Shown: piece after piece, positions 61,567 to 64,000 of the stretch
How positions within the stretch are numbered: position 1 is the stretch's first letter
How the letters are laid out: each line of letters opens with the position of its first letter
Assembly (NCBI GenBank): GCA_020091685.1
Contig: CM034594.1
Coordinates: forward strand, 34,344,433-34,408,432
DNA from: Lutjanus erythropterus
Lineage: Eukaryota; Chordata; Actinopteri; Lutjaniformes; Lutjanidae
DNA: 64,000 nucleotides
Direction of reading: 5' to 3'
The notes under the pieces: generated by a model
What the model was told of the DNA's origin: nothing
The model's database searches: none
Seen by the model: only the letters and a program-made list of their open reading frames with translations
Program-made: the position numbers and the translations under genes

Positions 61567-64000
61567 CTGTCTTCAGGAGCAGGCAGTGTTAGTGGTGTCT
61601 TATTGGGAAAGGTCATTTTCTTGTTTGTCATTCAGACAGACCTCCCAATTACCAACTGAAAATTAAATTTGAAAGGTTCAGTTTTTCTTCCTGTGTGTCA
61701 TGAAAACATTGTCTACCTGTAGAATTCAAATTAGCTCTCAGGGGATGGACGTCACCATGTTTTGGACAAGGACATGTATTATAAGCAGTTGAATTTTTAA
61801 CATTTTTATTGCTTTAGACTTGGTTGCAAAAACAAAGAGTCATAAATTTAGACATAAAATTAAGCAGAGCATTCCAGAGAGTAACACAAGTAAAAACTTT
61901 GCAAGTTTATTGATGTAAACTGAAAATAAATAGTTTAATCAGAAGATGAAGAAGATGCTTGCTTACCCAAATTATATTTCTTAACAAATATTTTTTTTGT
62001 TTTCTAGCTAGCTACAAAGTTAATAAAGCTTTGCATTGTTTCCTAGTTAGCTAAACAATTAACAAAATGTTACATTGTTTGCTGACTAGCTAAAAAGTTA
62101 ATGAAACATTACATTGTTTGCTAACTGGCCAACAGTTAAAAGAACAAATCTTAACATTGTGTACTAGTTAGCAAAAATGTTAGCTAGCTTACGCTTGTTG
62201 GCTTAGCAAGCTCTAATTTCTCCTCCTGTGAGAGAAACTTGTTTGCCAAATTAACTGAGCTGTATGGCCAAAGAAAAGAAAATTAAAAAACAGCAGAGTA
62301 AGGAAGATTAGAAGATTAGACAGCGCGGTAAGAAAAAAAGAGACTGCCTGGCAGCAAGATCAAGTGGAGTGAAAAAAAACAAGAGACCATAAAACTCAAT
62401 TTGAATGCAGTCTTGAAGGACTTGATTATTTTGCTCAATCCATTTCAAAAAGGCAGCTATTTTAAAAATTAAACAATCTCAAGTGTGAATTCAAAGTTAA
62501 TACTTGATGCTATTTTTAATTAGTTCAGTTTAAAGTTTTGCTTCAACAGAATTAAATTTAATCAAGGTTAGGAATAAATACAAAACTAAGGTTTAATGAG
62601 ATGCTTTAATTGAATCTTTCTTAATTTCAAGATGGCTTTGATGTTTGGTTCAACATAATTTAAACCTTAACTATGATTTAGTCAGGTTTAAAAATCCTTG
62701 TTGGTGCAAAACAGTCGTCACGTGACACTGGTCTTATAAATCTGAGTTGTGTTCTCCTGCTTCTAGAAACCACCACACCACTGGGCAGCTTTAAACAAAG
62801 AGCAGCCCGGTGATTTGCTTCCATTTTCCTTGTCAAATAAAACATGACAACAACATGACATCCAAACAATAATAATACAACACCACCTTCTCCTCTGCCC
62901 TCCCTCTTTCTGTCTTCCTCTGTCCTCTGTTGGTAACCCCGACCTTCTTCTCCCCATCTGTCTTTGACTTTCAGTTTGATGACTTGAATTAAACAGTCAA
63001 TCCGATCCCTGAGGGGACGACATAACCTCTCCTCTTTCCCCTTTTTCTCTACCATCCTCCTCCTCACTGCCAACCTTCAGTGAATACTAAATAAGAAAGT
63101 CTCCAGTCTTTTAAAGCACTGTTTAATTTGTCAATATTAAGGCTGCACGATATGGTAAAACAAAGTCCTATTGCAATTATTTTGAATTAAAATGTGATTG
63201 TGATATGCAGTATGATTCGTGGGAATTATCATTTCTGCATTACAATTTTCATTTTTATTGAAAAAAAATATAACGCTGTTTTCTCACACTTTTTTCCTAT
63301 TTCAAAGAATTCCAATTTGGTCCTGGTTCTATGATTTGGATATTGCACTTGGCCATATGGTGATATAGATAATATTGCAATTTATTGTGTAGCCCTAGTT
63401 AATATCTAAAAGTGATATCTAGTTAACTCAACTGTATTCTGTGAGTAACATGTAATGTAGAAAAAGTCAGATGTGCAGTAATAGTGTGTCCTACATTTAC
63501 ACTGGTGTGTCAGAGACTGTGTTGAAGAAGAAGTTATGCACTCAGTGTCACAGAGTAATGATTGCCTGAAAGGCAATTTCAATTTCTACTTTCACTTCAG
63601 ACTCTAGTGCATAAATTGTGCATTAAATGATTCAGTCTCGCCAACTTCCTGCTTTACTTACAGCCTGAGTGAGACGGGTTTTAGTCGGGACAGATAATTG
63701 GAAAGTAAAAATATGAGATTTGGGTGATTTTAATCCCTTCAGAATTACTCTTAATTGCCTGAGTATTGAGTGAGAGATTATTATTCTATTTAATTACAAA
63801 ACATTTAGACTGAGTTTGACAGTGTGTTAAGAGAGAGATGTGTGTGCTGGATGTGATATTGATGAAAAATATTAAAATAGCAAAAGGTTAAATCAATTCA
63901 AGACACACCAAATTTTTGGTAAACTGAAGAGGAGTGACACAATTTCTGCTGCTTTTCAAGTACATCATGTGTTTTTTTTTTCTTTTTTGGTTCATATTAT

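Larger units (their letters stand above)
10472..64000 (-). other. pde2a: Presumed long 5' intron of pde2a (open at right edge)
   Basis: No coding exon could be supported upstream of exon A on either strand. The region contains mir-139 at 24.5 kb, which in mammals is inside PDE2A, so the gene very probably extends at least that far. The stretches 10.5-14.6, 15.5-18.6, 20.7-24.4, 25.0-28.8, 29.3-35.1, 38.0-44.2, 44.5-46.2, 47.0-53.9, 54.2-56.3, 57.2-58.9 and 60.8-64.0 kb hold only microsatellites, low-complexity purine or pyrimidine tracts and ordinary AT-rich intron, apart from the features listed separately. That 24.6-64 kb is intron rather than intergenic is inference. Confidence 0.6.

Noticed and set aside
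62678..63073. 131-codon minus-strand frame at 62.7-63.1 kb
   Set aside because: Lies on pyrimidine-rich low-complexity sequence (Arg/Glu-rich translation); ends in FKPD by chance resemblance to the PDE2A N-terminus, with no donor or further match.
1..64000. tRNA or rRNA genes, CRISPR arrays, bacterial operons, integrated virus
   Set aside because: Nothing with the required structure was seen; the only tRNA-like boxes belong to the SINE at 37841-38005.

Overview
The window looks like teleost (probably percomorph) nuclear DNA and is almost entirely non-coding. The evidence is AT-rich sequence, many long (CA/GT)n microsatellites, short exons with consensus GT-AG splice sites, and several repeat families typical of bony-fish genomes. 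No operon-style coding, CRISPR array or convincing tRNA/rRNA was found.

The only protein-coding gene I can support is pde2a (cGMP-stimulated 3',5'-cyclic nucleotide phosphodiesterase 2A) on the minus strand. Five consecutive coding exons lie at 10382-10471, 10003-10091, 2169-2278, 1260-1315 and 945-1004, listed in transcript order. They join without a frame break into about 135 residues that match, without gaps, the N-terminal regulatory region of mammalian PDE2A that precedes GAF-A. The remaining 3' exons (GAF-A, GAF-B, catalytic domain) lie off the left edge. The 5' end was not found, so 10472-64000 is read as one very long 5' intron.

That intron carries a microRNA in the same orientation. 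complement(24481..24557) folds into a hairpin with recognisable mir-139 5p and 3p arms. MIR139 sits in an intron of PDE2A in mammals, so host gene and microRNA corroborate each other.

The rest is repeat-derived or unremarkable intron. 4.7-6.3 kb holds an element with inverted ends. 8.6-9.9 kb holds a dispersed repeat split by a 627-bp fold-back MITE with TTAA-like flanks; related copies lie at 15.1-15.5 and 54.0 kb. 18.6-20.6 kb holds a decayed L2/CR1-like LINE. 35.2-37.0 kb holds a broken hAT transposon with matching ends and an 8-bp target duplication. 37.8-38.0 kb holds a tRNA-derived SINE. Paired copies of other families lie at 29.0/44.2 kb and 46.3/59.0 kb, and further repeats lie at 24.6, 56.3-57.2 and 60.0-60.4 kb.

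The observations most worth follow-up are: (i) the intronic mir-139; (ii) complementary AC and TG repeats on either side of the 89-nt pde2a exon in the pre-mRNA, whose skipping would cause an early stop; (iii) a perfect 24-bp hairpin at 60681-60739; (iv) the nested transposons; (v) complementary microsatellite pairs that could form long RNA duplexes. I found no convincing novel gene system.
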